A stretch of DNA of 64,000 nt from Spirosoma validum. Its GTDB lineage: Bacteria; Bacteroidota; Bacteroidia; Cytophagales; Spirosomataceae. The notes below the pieces were generated by a model, which saw nothing but the letters and a program-made list of their open reading frames with translations, had not been told where the DNA came from and made no database searches. The DNA is taken from the NCBI RefSeq assembly GCF_014699035.1, contig NZ_JACXAA010000001.1:1116001-1180000 (forward strand). Direction: 5' to 3'. Shown piece by piece: positions 8,177 to 17,874 of this stretch. Positions within the stretch are counted from its first letter, which is position 1; each line of letters begins with the position of its first letter. Position numbers and translations under genes: made by a program.

Positions 8177-8861
8177 CCTTTCCCAGGAGTGCCAGTAGTT
8201 CTCGTGCACTTGCCAAAGCCATAAATGATTTACCGACCAGTTGTTCATCCGCTACGTGCTCATGCGCCCACGTAATTGCGTACGGAATGTGTATAGCCCG
8301 ACCACCAATGTGCACGACGGGTAGTATATCAGATTTTAGCGAGTTACCAATCATCACAAAATCAGCGGGTTGCACACCATATTTTTGCAGAATACGTTGG
8401 TAGGCCTGTTCATTTTTTTCGCTGACGATTTCGACGTGTTTGAAATACTGGCCCAGCCCTGAGCGCGCAATTTTACTTTCCTGATCGAAAAGGTCGCCTT
8501 TCGTTAGCACCATTAAATCGAAGTCCTTAGACAGCGTCTTAAGCACATCCGGGATACCATCAAGCACCTCAATCGGAAAATCCAGCAATTTTCGTCCCGT
8601 GTCGATGATCTGCTGAATCTCGGCTCCTGTTATGGCACCATTGGTCAGTTCGATGGCCGTTTCGATCATAGCGAGGATAAAACTCTTGGCCCCATAACCA
8701 AACAACTCAAGGTTACGCATCTGCGTCTCATAAAATCGGCTCGATAGCGTCTCCTGATCGATGTGATGAGAGAGCAGCTCACACAATTTTTGCTTAACAT
8801 CTACGTAGTTTGGTTCGTTTACCCATAAGGTATCGTCGGCATCGAAGGCGATCAGTTTCAT
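8160..8861 (-). CDS. HAD family hydrolase
   Basis: 233 residues. Motif I is FDADDTLW with nucleophile D7 and acid/base D9; motif II is LTKGD; the late motif IGNSLKSDI supplies the acidic Mg-binding residue. A helical cap lies between motifs I and II, so this is a subfamily I HAD phosphatase or dehalogenase-like enzyme. The physiological substrate cannot be told. Convergent with, and overlapping, the omega-amidase gene by 17 bases. A TATTTTTG promoter element lies just upstream of the start. Confidence 0.88.
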   Translation of the reverse strand: MKLIAFDADDTLWVNEPNYVDVKQKLCELLSHHIDQETLSSRFYETQMRNLELFGYGAKSFILAMIETAIELTNGAITGAEIQQIIDTGRKLLDFPIEVLDGIPDVLKTLSKDFDLMVLTKGDLFDQESKIARSGLGQYFKHVEIVSEKNEQAYQRILQKYGVQPADFVMIGNSLKSDILPVVHIGGRAIHIPYAITWAHEHVADEQLVGKSFMALASARELLALLGKVNQGS

Positions 8862-8888
8862 GGTAGGTTAGCCAGCTAGTTTGATCGA

Positions 8889-8896
8889 CAAAAATA
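8889..8896 (-). promoter_or_regulatory. -7 promoter element for the HAD hydrolase gene
   Basis: Minus strand TATTTTTG matches TAnnTTTG. A TTG lies 22 bases further upstream on the same strand. The -7 element is 27 bases from the start codon at 8861. Confidence 0.5.
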
Positions 8897-9028
8897 AGGT
8901 AGGTTGCCCTAACCTTCGCAAGAGACCCAAACTTTGACATAGCATAAACTACCTAAAAATTTGATTTGCGTGAGATTACTGAAATACCCAATTTGCCACT
9001 TGTTCCTAACCCTGTTTTTTTTATCCCT

Positions 9029-10561
9029 ATGCAATTTACCGAATACGATCAGGACCAGATTTTAGCGCAGGGCGTGTCCCTCGATCAGATCGACCAACAA
9101 ATAAATCATTTCGTTCAGGGTTTCCCCTATCTCAATGTCATTAAAGCGGCTACCATTGGCGACGGTATCGTGCGCGTGAATGAAGACCAGATACCCACTT
9201 ATATTCACCGCTTCGACGAAGCAGCGCACCAGCGCGAACTGGTTAAGTTTGTCCCGGCGTCGGGAGCCGCCACCCGTATGTTTAAATCGCTGTTTGCCGC
9301 GCTGGACAGCAAATCCGACAAATCGGTCGATGAGGTATTTGCCCGTCTACAGGATTTTGCCTTTTACGAAGATCTTAAAGCCGCTATGGCTGCCAAAGGA
9401 CAGGATTTAGAGAAAGCCGTTGCCGAGAACGATCGCAAGACCGTCCTGAAATTTATACTGACCGATGAAGGTTTGGACTACGGCAGTTTGCCCAAAGGCT
9501 TACTTAAGTTTCATCGGTACGCTGATGGTCCCCGAACACCCGTTGAAGAGCATTTGATTGAGGGAGCGGCTTACGCTAATTCCGATGGCTTGGTGAAAAT
9601 TCACTTTACGGTTTCTCCTGAACACCGTAGTCGCTTTGAGAAATTAATTGACGAGCAGAAAGCCGACTACGAAGCCTGGCTTGGCGTTACGTTCGACATT
9701 AGTTTTTCGGAACAGAAAAAATCGACGGATACCATTTCGGTCAATCCAGACAATTCGCCTTTCCGAAACGCTGATCGCGACGGTCAACCGGGTTCATTGC
9801 TTTTCCGGCCAGCAGGTCACGGTGCGCTGATCGAAAACCTCAACGACATCGACGCCGACATCGTCTTTATTAAAAATATTGACAACGTTGTTCCCGATGA
9901 GATCAAGGAACCAACCATTACGTATAAAAAGGTATTAGCTGCGGTTCTGCTCGATGCGCAACAACAGATTGCCAGGTTGCAGGGTTTGCTGGAGGGCAGT
10001 GAAGTAAGCGACGGTTACCTTGCCGAAGCCGACGAACTCTTCCGACGGACCCTCTATACGTTACCTCCCGAAGGATTTGACAAGTTGTCGAAAGCAGAGA
10101 AACTGGATTACTACCGTCGGAAACTAGATCGGCCTGTGCGTGTGTGCGGCATGGTTAAGAACGTTGGTGAACCGGGCGGTGGACCTTTCTGGGCTAAAAA
10201 CCAGGATGGCTCCGTATCACTGCAAGTAGTTGAGTCGGCGCAGATCGATCTGACAAACGCTGGCCAAAAAGCCATTTTCGATGAAGCGACGCACTTCAAT
10301 CCGGTTGATCTGGTTTGTGGGCTGAAAGATAATCATGGCAAAAAATACGACCTCCCCGCTTACCGCGATCCACAAACGGGCTTCATCACGGCCAAGTCGA
10401 AAGATGGGAAAGATCTCAAAGCGCAGGAATTACCTGGCTTATGGAACGGTGCAATGGCTGACTGGAATACGATTTTCGTAGAAGTGCCACTCATTACCTT
10501 CAACCCGGTTAAAACGGTAAATGATTTGCTGCGAAAGGAACACCAACCCATGGAAGAGTAA
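9029..10561 (+). CDS. DUF4301 family protein
   Basis: 510 residues from ATG 9029 (MQFTEYDQDQILAQG). The frame opens at a TTG 63 bases upstream, but the added residues look non-coding and the chosen start matches the family. DUF4301 proteins are large cytosolic proteins of Bacteroidota; segments such as FVPASGAATRMFKSL and SLLFRPAGHGALIENLNDID suggest a nucleotide- or phosphate-binding enzyme related to nucleotidyltransferases, but no reaction is established. Monocistronic: divergent from the HAD gene and ended by a strong bidirectional terminator. Confidence 0.8.
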   Translation: MQFTEYDQDQILAQGVSLDQIDQQINHFVQGFPYLNVIKAATIGDGIVRVNEDQIPTYIHRFDEAAHQRELVKFVPASGAATRMFKSLFAALDSKSDKSVDEVFARLQDFAFYEDLKAAMAAKGQDLEKAVAENDRKTVLKFILTDEGLDYGSLPKGLLKFHRYADGPRTPVEEHLIEGAAYANSDGLVKIHFTVSPEHRSRFEKLIDEQKADYEAWLGVTFDISFSEQKKSTDTISVNPDNSPFRNADRDGQPGSLLFRPAGHGALIENLNDIDADIVFIKNIDNVVPDEIKEPTITYKKVLAAVLLDAQQQIARLQGLLEGSEVSDGYLAEADELFRRTLYTLPPEGFDKLSKAEKLDYYRRKLDRPVRVCGMVKNVGEPGGGPFWAKNQDGSVSLQVVESAQIDLTNAGQKAIFDEATHFNPVDLVCGLKDNHGKKYDLPAYRDPQTGFITAKSKDGKDLKAQELPGLWNGAMADWNTIFVEVPLITFNPVKTVNDLLRKEHQPMEE

Positions 10562-10572
10562 GCAATAATCTT

Positions 10573-10635
10573 AAAAATAAGCGAGGTTGTCGAGTTGGCT
10601 AGTACGCCTAAAACCCGACAACCCCGCTTATTTTT
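10573..10635. terminator. bidirectional Rho-independent terminator
   Basis: Left arm AAAAATAAGCGAGGTTGTCG and right arm CGACAACCCCGCTTATTTTT pair over about 24 bases with two mismatches. A-run on the left and T-run on the right serve both the DUF4301 gene and the convergent rrf2-family gene. Confidence 0.88.
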
Positions 10636-10652
10636 AATTCGTTACAAACTCG

Positions 10653-11114
10653 TTATGCCGTTATTTGATTCACGGAGGCATCTTTTGGGGATTCCAACGT
10701 AGCCGGATTCTGAAATGTCAACAACGTAGTGTTTTCGTAAACACTGAGATTCGCATCCCGAACGCGCTCCATAATTGGACGTAGTGCACAGGTTACCTCA
10801 TCGTTACAGTCGTCGCACTTTACATAAAAATTGAACGAAACGCAGGGCGTAGGGGCGATTGGTCCGTCAATAACCCGTAATACCTGTGCCAGATTAACCC
10901 GGGCTGGATCAACACGCAACAGATAACCTCCGCCCTTTCCTTTCTGGCTCTGTAGAATACCATGATTGCGTAATTCAAGCAGAATAGCCTCCAGAAATTT
11001 TTTCGGAATATTCTCCCTGGCTGAAATATAAGAGATCAACACGGGGCCTTTTCCGTATTCTTCTGTCAAAACTTTGAGGGCTTTGATGGCATATTTGGCT
11101 TTCTTTGAGATCAT
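10653..11114 (-). CDS. Rrf2 family transcriptional regulator
   Basis: 153 residues. The N-terminal winged helix reads MISKKAKYAIKALKVL, and the beta-wing has SQKGKGGGYLL at about 56-66, diagnostic for Rrf2. Four cysteines cluster at C91, C100, C103 and C109, the region where IscR/NsrR/RsrR hold an iron-sulfur cluster, though the spacing differs from IscR. It is therefore a candidate Fe-S or redox-sensing repressor; target genes are not evident. A 490-base non-coding region separates it from the divergent TonB-dependent receptor gene, which could be a target. Confidence 0.88.
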   Translation of the reverse strand: MISKKAKYAIKALKVLTEEYGKGPVLISYISARENIPKKFLEAILLELRNHGILQSQKGKGGGYLLRVDPARVNLAQVLRVIDGPIAPTPCVSFNFYVKCDDCNDEVTCALRPIMERVRDANLSVYENTTLLTFQNPATLESPKDASVNQITA

Positions 11115-11605
11115 TGTTACGGGGTTTAAGTGCGTTGGTGTTTATAAATGGTGGTGTTTCTTATTTTTTTATTTTATAACCTTTTAGTAAGCAAATTACT
11201 AAGTACTAGACAATCAGCCAAGAGATTAATACACCTACTAGAAAAAGCGTTGACTAATTTTCGGTGGTTAATCGGCCAGGATTTATTTTCGAACGTGGGT
11301 AAACTACCTAAAAGTTCATCGACTTAGTCGAGTAATAGACGAATGAGCACCATAGAAGTAACGCAGAGTTGACAAATTCATATGAAATAATCGCAGAATT
11401 TTACGGCAGGTTGTCGCCGTTGCTTAGTATCGCCTTCGCTCCAAACCAAAAAGTTAGTAGCAGGTCGATTCAGCAATCCGACTGCTTTGTGGAATAATAA
11501 GCTTAACAAAAGCTTAACGTATGCTATCCATTTCATAACATTTGCCTAACAGATGGCGCTCGGATTTCGCCCAATTTTGCACCGAAATCACCTCGCTATC
11601 AGCAA
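11115..11605. other. 491-base non-coding region between divergent rrf2-family and TonB-receptor genes
   Basis: No credible ORF or RNA gene. The part next to the regulator is AT-rich with T-runs (around 11160-11185). A small palindrome, CGACT-T-AGTCG, lies near 11320. CAATTTTG at 11572-11579, one mismatch from TAnnTTTG, is a possible -7 for the receptor gene. The length suggests regulation of the receptor, but no operator can be assigned. Confidence 0.5.
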
Positions 11606-14600
11606 ATGAAGTTTTTTTCCTCGTTATTTTTCCTGGTATTACTTGTCTTGGCTAATTCGTCTGTTTCTCAGGCCCAAGTAACAACTAGCGGTTTGAGCGG
11701 CCATATTATCGATGTAAAGAAAGAAGGCTTACCGGGCGCTACCGTTCAGGCCGTATATACCCCAACCGGTACTAAATACGCAGCCGTTACTGACGGCGAT
11801 GGACGTTTTCGTATTAATAGCATGAATGCGGGCGGCCCCTATCAGGTAGTTGTTACGTATGTTGGGTACACGACTGAAACGCTATCGGACGTAACGCTGC
11901 AATTAGGCGAAACGACAAACCTGAATATTACGCTGAAAGATGCCAGCGCCCAACTGACCGAAGTTGTCGTAAAAGGGAACCGCGAAGGTGAGCGTCAGGG
12001 AGCAGGGGTTAGCATTGGCAGCGAATCCATTCGTCGGTTACCAACCATTTCGCGCAGCCTAACCGATATGACCCGTCTGTCGCCCCAGGCGAACAATAAC
12101 AATTCCTTTGCCGGTACAAACTTTCGCTATAACAACGTAACGGTTGATGGTGCTATCAATAACGATGCCATCGGGTTCAGCCCGTCATTGGGCGGAGCAA
12201 CCGGTTCTTCAGGTCAACCGGGTTCCAGTACACGTACCAACCCAATTAGTCTGGACGCCATTCAGGATATTCAGGTGGCCGTCGCGCCGTTTGACGTACG
12301 ACTGGGAAACTTTCTGGGCGGTTCGGTCAATGCCGTAACCCGCAGCGGAACCAACGACGTAACGGGTGCGGTATATGGGTTTGGGCGGAACGCTACGTTA
12401 ACGGGTTCCTGGAATGGCGCTTCAGATGCAAAAGAAAAATTGCCCAGTACGTTCTATGAATACCAGACGGGCGTTCGGGTGGGGTTTCCGTTGATCAAGA
12501 ACAAGTTGTTTTTCTTTACGAACGAAGAAATCACGCGCCGACAGGACCCGATTCAGTTTCAGGCCGGGTCGCCAAGTTCGCTGATCAAAGATGCGTCGGT
12601 GGCGCAGCAAATCAGTACGTTCGTTAAAGAAAACTATGGCTTTGACGCAGGCGCAACCGGCGACTACTCGATCTATTCGAAGAGCACCAAGTTTTTCAAC
12701 CGTCTGGACTGGAATATCAGCGACAAACATCAGCTGAGCATTCGGAACAACACGGTTTTTTCGGAAGCCACGAATCTGGAGCGTGATGGAGCCAACTTCC
12801 GGTTCGGTAGTATGGACTTTAAGCAAACGAACAACCAAAGCAGTACGGTGGTTGAACTAAAAAGCCAGTTTGGCGGTCGGTCGTCGAACAGCCTGATTGT
12901 GGGGTATTCCAGCGTTCATGATTACCGAAATCCGTTGTCGAATAACCTGAATTTTCCTCAGGTTGAAATCGGCTACAACGGCGGTACGATTTTCGTAGGG
13001 AATGACCGGGAAGCATCGGTGTTTAACCTGAAACAGAAGACGTTTGAGATCACCGACAATTTCACGTTTTATAAAGGCATTAATACGTTCACAATCGGTA
13101 CGCACAACGAATTTTACGGGATCGATTACGGGTTTGTGAACTCGCCCAACGGTCGGATTTCGTACCGGACACCGGCCGAATTTCTGGCTAAATTACCCAA
13201 CCGGGTGCGGGGTTCGTATGCCTTCAATGATACACAGAACAATCTGGATTACCAGTTCAACAATCCCTACGCGCACTTCAACGTCAATTTGCTGAGCGTC
13301 TATGCGCAGGATGAAATTCAGATCAGCGACCGTGTTAAACTATCTCCGGGTATTCGCTTCGATTATACGGGTCTACCAACTAAACCGACGCTGAATTCGC
13401 AGGTTACGTCTTCGACAGATGATCGCAACTACGGCAATACATATGCTTATACGCCCCTACGCCAGATCACGAACAAATACCTGGATAACGTGCAGATTTC
13501 GCCCCGCTTAGGCTTTAACATCGACGTGAAAGGCGACAAAAGCGTTGTGATTCGGGGTGGAACGGGCCTCTTTACCGGTCGGATTCCGTTTGCCTGGTTA
13601 GGGTATGCGTTCTATAACGATGGTGTGGGCTATGGCGCATACGACTACAACAACAATGCAACGGCCACCCGAAAATTAGTAGGTGACCCGCTTAATCAAG
13701 CTACGGGTGGTGCCATTGGCGTGAATGCGAATCCGGCAAACGGTGGTGTTCGGCGAACGCAGGTCGATTTATTGGACAACAATTTCAAGATGCCACAGAT
13801 GTTCCGCAGCAACGTAGCGGTGGATTACCTAGTGGGTGGCTACAAACTCACGTTCGAAGCCCTGTATACGAAAGTGATCCATGACCTGAAATTTCAGCAG
13901 GTTAACACGAAAGATACGATTCGGTATTACAGCTACGACACGCAACGCCAGCAGCCTATCTACGTAGCGGCCAATGGGACGTCGGGGGCGCAGCGGATTG
14001 ACAATAACTTCGCCAACGCGTATCTGCTCTCGAACACAAACAAAGGCTACCGATATAGTCTGACGGCCCAGATTCAGCGCAATTTTCCGATGGGATTTGG
14101 TTTCTCAACGGCCTATACCTACGGCAAATCGTTTGACATCACCAACGGGATTCGGAACTCGATGGAATCGAACTGGCAGTTGAATCAGTCATTGACGCCC
14201 AACGATCCGCAGTTGGGTTACTCGAATTTCGATATTCGCCACCGCATCGTGGGTACGGTTAACTATCGGCAGATCTGGAATCCACGGAATGCAACAACCG
14301 TTACGTTGTTTTACTCACTGCAATCAGGAACGCCATTCTCCTGGGGCTATGTTAACTCAACGGTGGATGGAACCGGACAGGCAAACAGTCTGGCTTATAT
14401 CCCCAAAGATCTAAGCGAAGCCCAGCGCCTATTACCAACCGAAACGCAGGCAGCTGATTTCATGGCTTTCGTTGAGGCTGATTCGTACCTCAAAACGCGT
14501 AAAGGTGATTTCACCGAACGTAACGCCGGGCGTACTCCCTGGAATAATACGCTGGACCTGCGCTTCCTGCACGAGTTTAAGCTGAAAGGCCGTCAGTCGA

Positions 14601-14833
14601 TTCAGATCAGCTACGACGTGATCAACTTTCTGAATCTGCTGAATAAGAAACTGGGGTATTCTTACTTCTCGCCCAATACGTTCAACTCAACATCGTCGAT
14701 TGGCTTGACCCGGGCAACCAACCCCGCTACAGGTGACCCAACTTTTACGTGGGGCCGTCCGGGCGTTCCTTATTCCATTGATCCATTGGCATCACGCTGG
14801 CAGATGCAACTCGGCGCCCGATACACATTCTAA
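11606..14833 (+). CDS. Oar-like TonB-dependent outer-membrane receptor with carboxypeptidase-regulatory domain
   Basis: 1075 residues. A Sec signal (MKFFSSLFFLVLLVLA, cleavage near SQAQ) is followed by a CarboxypepD_reg/beta-sandwich domain (about 28-115: GLSGHIIDVKKEGLPGATV), a plug domain (about 120-255; LTEVVVKGNR, NNVTVDGAINNDAIG) and a 22-strand barrel ending with the aromatic QLGARYTF. The architecture matches Oar/TonB-dependent transporters that take up large substrates such as glycans or peptides. There is no SusD gene next to it, so it is not a Sus-type pair. It stands alone as a transcription unit; the 3' side has an inverted repeat and a terminator hairpin. Confidence 0.9.
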   Translation: MKFFSSLFFLVLLVLANSSVSQAQVTTSGLSGHIIDVKKEGLPGATVQAVYTPTGTKYAAVTDGDGRFRINSMNAGGPYQVVVTYVGYTTETLSDVTLQLGETTNLNITLKDASAQLTEVVVKGNREGERQGAGVSIGSESIRRLPTISRSLTDMTRLSPQANNNNSFAGTNFRYNNVTVDGAINNDAIGFSPSLGGATGSSGQPGSSTRTNPISLDAIQDIQVAVAPFDVRLGNFLGGSVNAVTRSGTNDVTGAVYGFGRNATLTGSWNGASDAKEKLPSTFYEYQTGVRVGFPLIKNKLFFFTNEEITRRQDPIQFQAGSPSSLIKDASVAQQISTFVKENYGFDAGATGDYSIYSKSTKFFNRLDWNISDKHQLSIRNNTVFSEATNLERDGANFRFGSMDFKQTNNQSSTVVELKSQFGGRSSNSLIVGYSSVHDYRNPLSNNLNFPQVEIGYNGGTIFVGNDREASVFNLKQKTFEITDNFTFYKGINTFTIGTHNEFYGIDYGFVNSPNGRISYRTPAEFLAKLPNRVRGSYAFNDTQNNLDYQFNNPYAHFNVNLLSVYAQDEIQISDRVKLSPGIRFDYTGLPTKPTLNSQVTSSTDDRNYGNTYAYTPLRQITNKYLDNVQISPRLGFNIDVKGDKSVVIRGGTGLFTGRIPFAWLGYAFYNDGVGYGAYDYNNNATATRKLVGDPLNQATGGAIGVNANPANGGVRRTQVDLLDNNFKMPQMFRSNVAVDYLVGGYKLTFEALYTKVIHDLKFQQVNTKDTIRYYSYDTQRQQPIYVAANGTSGAQRIDNNFANAYLLSNTNKGYRYSLTAQIQRNFPMGFGFSTAYTYGKSFDITNGIRNSMESNWQLNQSLTPNDPQLGYSNFDIRHRIVGTVNYRQIWNPRNATTVTLFYSLQSGTPFSWGYVNSTVDGTGQANSLAYIPKDLSEAQRLLPTETQAADFMAFVEADSYLKTRKGDFTERNAGRTPWNNTLDLRFLHEFKLKGRQSIQISYDVINFLNLLNKKLGYSYFSPNTFNSTSSIGLTRATNPATGDPTFTWGRPGVPYSIDPLASRWQMQLGARYTF

Positions 14834-14837
14834 CCTT

Positions 14838-14902
14838 GGGTACCACGGATTTTAATCCGTTTTTCGGCCAGTTCCCAAACGGGTTAAAACCCGTGATACC
14901 CT
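14838..14902. repeat. REP-like inverted repeat, GGTTTTAACC-core family (copy 2)
   Basis: Arms 14838-14862 and 14878-14902 (25 bases, four mismatches) share the GGGTAyCACGGrTTTTAAyCC pattern with 4221-4282 and 29578-29637. Lies between the convergent TonB-receptor and DUF5686 genes. Confidence 0.85.
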
Positions 14903-14905
14903 TCC

Positions 14906-14937
14906 AGAATCGCCCGGCTGTTTAGTCGGGCGATTCT
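14906..14937. terminator. terminator hairpin between convergent genes
   Basis: AGAATCGCCCG and CGGGCGATTCT pair perfectly over 11 bases with a 10-base loop, followed by GTTT. Probably serves the TonB receptor gene and possibly the convergent gene. Confidence 0.75.
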
Positions 14938-14956
14938 GTTTGGAAGTAGCTTGTGA

Positions 14957-17470
14957 TTATAAACTAAACTGAAAAGATGCTTTTACAGCAAACGGCGTTA
15001 CGTTCGGGTTTTCTCGATACGTTAGTCGATACATCGCTTCAAGTCGTAGGAATTTAAAGACATTTTCAACACCATAACCGACTTCAATGTAGGGCGTTTG
15101 CTGCAAGGAGTGAACGAATGGCATGGGTTTTCCAGTAGCATCATGCGTAGCAATTAAACTCCGATTTTCACTGCTTAAATGGCCCCAGAGTACTTTGCCC
15201 GTTACGAATGAACGCCATCCCCAACGGCGGATCAGCGGGAGTCGGTTTGTGATCAATCCATCAAATTTATGTTCAACGGCTACCGAGACGTATTGGTCGC
15301 TGGCAAACTCCGCGTAGTTCATCAGGTTAAATGCGTTGCGGTTGTAAAACAGGGTTTGATTGCCCAGGTGCATTTCCAGCAGAGGGTAAGGCAAAAGCGA
15401 TGGACTGAAACCGGCTTTAACCGTGTACTGCGTACGGCCCAATAGCCCCCAACGTAGCGCATGATCCAGTTGAAGTTGCCATTTGTGATACGTACCCAGT
15501 TGGTTTCCCTGAAGTGAAGACGTTCCCAGGGTATAGCGTAACGTTATGATCGGAGCGGTTTCGGTCGTACGGCGTCGGATTCGACGACCAGCGGTAACCC
15601 GGCGGGCGGGTAGTCGGCCCGGTGCATAACGGGTTTCCAGAAAAAACTCCCGGCTTTCCAGATTCGTGACGGTTACTGGATTTGAAACCTCGCCCGATTG
15701 ATTTGTAGCGAACGGAAACAACGGACTCATAGTGCGAAGCCGAACCCCAGCCGTTTGAGTGAAATCTGATCCTAAATCGCGTTGGGCGGTTAACGCCGTT
15801 TCCCGCTGATAATACGCCTGTCGGTACGCTCCGAACCGGCTGGTGACCCGAAAAAATGAATTATCCGCTATGTCTTCCTGCCGATAGCCCAACCGCTCCA
15901 ATTCATAGCTGTGCCGTAATGTAATCAGTGTTAATGGCCGGCGGCTCGGAATAAAATTAACTTCCCAACCCGTTTTCCAGACTTTGTCCCGGGTACCATA
16001 AGCGCTGTAAGCAGATAATTGCCAGCTACGGCTAAACGCATTGTTTGTTTGAAGTCCCAGCCGTAGTCGATTGCCTTCTATGGGATTGTAGGCCCACATA
16101 GAAAAGACCGAACCCGCATCAACGCCCCGGATGAGCGGCAGATTGCCGCCGTTGAGCAAAAATTGCCCAATCTTCGTATACGTCTTTACAATCGGTAAAC
16201 TCCGGACGGTATCCAATAAGGCTCGTGTCTGCTCAAAGGTTTGCGACGGCTGCGATTGTTCTCGTTTGGCAGGCCAATAATCCGCAGGTGCCTGGTCGCG
16301 ATCATCGGCCAGTTCTATTTCGGTAGTAAAGAAATCCAGCGATTTTGGTTTTCCGACCAGCGGCTGCCGAACTGATGTCAGGTAATCAACCGTAGCGCCA
16401 AACGTGTGTGGAACGATCTCGCCAACCTGAACAGTCAGGTGTGTCGTTTCGGGCAACCAGGCTTTGCTGGAGTCAGATGCCAGTTCATAGGTTTGATCGA
16501 TGTCGATCTGGCTAACAAAGTTGATGTTCGCCACCGACCCGACACGAGCCTCAATTCGAACCAGGGCGTAGGTGAGCGTATCGATCCACATCCGGCCCCG
16601 AAACACCAGATCGCGTTCGTTTTTTGGGTCGAAATCAATGCCATAGCAAGTGTGTTCACCAATCTTGACTGTGTCGGCCAGAAAGTAGGTATAGGCTGTA
16701 CGCCCGCCGGTGGCCAATGGCGAGATAAATTCTTTTTTGAACAGGCTAATCTGGTTTTTATAAAAATTGAGCGTATTAAAGCCCGCACCTGTAAATTGTG
16801 CTACGTAGCTGTCATCAGTGATGCCAACGCTACTGATGTTCGTTTTCAGAATCTGTTCTTTCGTGTGCTGCGGATGCTGCCGGGCGTAGAGATGCGAAAC
16901 GGTCTCGGACAGGAAAACGGGCAGTTCAGAGGCCGTTTTACCGCCCTGTTTCTGTTCAAGTGCGCGTAAGATGGCCCGTACCGGCTTCCGTTGCCGGAAA
17001 CGCTCATCGAGTTGATTGACACGAATGGCGAGTTGACTGTATGCTTCATACTCATAGCCGTTCAATTGACTAAAATCATTTTGTTTACGGCGCGCGTGAA
17101 TATCCCGTAAAATCTGGAAAGCCGGATTTTCGCCTGCGCGGATAACGACTTCATTCAACTGCGTAGCGGCAGGTAGTAAGATTACATCAACTGTTGATCC
17201 AGTAACAGCCACCTGTGCCGTCTGATAGCCAAGTGCCGAAATCAGTAACGAATCGGCGGGTTGACGTAGCTGTAGCTGGTAGTGTCCTTCCGCGTCAGCC
17301 TGTGTACCGGTCGGTTTTCCTTTAACCGCTACTGAGGCAAACGGAACACTTTGCCCCGTGCTTTGGTCCGTAATTTTACCGGAGATGAGCCCTGAATTAG
17401 TGGTTGCTTGCCCAAGGGCAGGCAGCCAGCCAAACAGGACGATAAAGAGAGGAAGTAAATGTAGTTTCAT
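14957..17470 (-). CDS. DUF5686 family outer-membrane protein with carboxypeptidase-like regulatory domain
   Basis: 837 residues. A signal peptide (MKLHLLPLFIVLFGWLPALGQA) precedes a CarboxypepD_reg-like beta-sandwich (about 28-110, GLISGKITDQSTGQSVPFA) and the long DUF5686 region (from about 115). The C-terminal half is rich in alternating aromatic/polar strands and ends in VTPFAVKASFQFSL, consistent with an outer-membrane beta-barrel. The function of DUF5686 proteins is not established. Convergent with the Oar-like receptor, sharing the intervening terminator and repeat. Confidence 0.85.
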   Translation of the reverse strand: MKLHLLPLFIVLFGWLPALGQATTNSGLISGKITDQSTGQSVPFASVAVKGKPTGTQADAEGHYQLQLRQPADSLLISALGYQTAQVAVTGSTVDVILLPAATQLNEVVIRAGENPAFQILRDIHARRKQNDFSQLNGYEYEAYSQLAIRVNQLDERFRQRKPVRAILRALEQKQGGKTASELPVFLSETVSHLYARQHPQHTKEQILKTNISSVGITDDSYVAQFTGAGFNTLNFYKNQISLFKKEFISPLATGGRTAYTYFLADTVKIGEHTCYGIDFDPKNERDLVFRGRMWIDTLTYALVRIEARVGSVANINFVSQIDIDQTYELASDSSKAWLPETTHLTVQVGEIVPHTFGATVDYLTSVRQPLVGKPKSLDFFTTEIELADDRDQAPADYWPAKREQSQPSQTFEQTRALLDTVRSLPIVKTYTKIGQFLLNGGNLPLIRGVDAGSVFSMWAYNPIEGNRLRLGLQTNNAFSRSWQLSAYSAYGTRDKVWKTGWEVNFIPSRRPLTLITLRHSYELERLGYRQEDIADNSFFRVTSRFGAYRQAYYQRETALTAQRDLGSDFTQTAGVRLRTMSPLFPFATNQSGEVSNPVTVTNLESREFFLETRYAPGRLPARRVTAGRRIRRRTTETAPIITLRYTLGTSSLQGNQLGTYHKWQLQLDHALRWGLLGRTQYTVKAGFSPSLLPYPLLEMHLGNQTLFYNRNAFNLMNYAEFASDQYVSVAVEHKFDGLITNRLPLIRRWGWRSFVTGKVLWGHLSSENRSLIATHDATGKPMPFVHSLQQTPYIEVGYGVENVFKFLRLEAMYRLTYRENPNVTPFAVKASFQFSL

Positions 17471-17874
17471 GTTGTTTACTGATCTTCAGTACGACCATTC
17501 AGAACCGATTTACCCCTACGTGAGAAATCGTTGTCTGCCCGAACGATCTTATTTTCGCTGTTACATCGTCATATTGACGGAGCAAAACTCTGATGATTAG
17601 GCTATTCAGGAAAGCGGTTGAGTCGTGAAACGGGAATATCCAGCCTTTAATGGTTTGAATAGGTGGATGAATTGCAAGCCAGTTTGGCTTATCAGAACGG
17701 ACTGTTCGGATTTATGGCCCGTAAAAGAAAAAGCCAGCGCAAAGCGCTGGCCTTTCTATGCGACACCAATATGAAGTTGAATAATTGTCGTGGATAAAGA
17801 ACGTAACAAAACTACCGATCGGCTATTATACGAACGTTACGTCAACATTACCGTTACGTTATGTTTAGTGTGGC
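17471..17874. other. 404-base intergenic region
   Basis: No convincing ORF. It contains the upstream region of the DUF5686 gene on one side and, on the other, a minus-strand terminator hairpin (17733-17751) for the M14 peptidase gene. An imperfect -7-like GAGTTTTG is seen on the minus strand near 17587. Nothing else was recognised. Confidence 0.5.
17733..17751 (-). terminator. Rho-independent terminator of the M14 peptidase gene
   Basis: Eight-base perfect stem GCCAGCGC/GCGCTGGC with a 3-base loop; on the minus strand it is followed by TTTTTCTTTT. Lies 124 bases beyond the stop codon at 17875. Confidence 0.8.
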
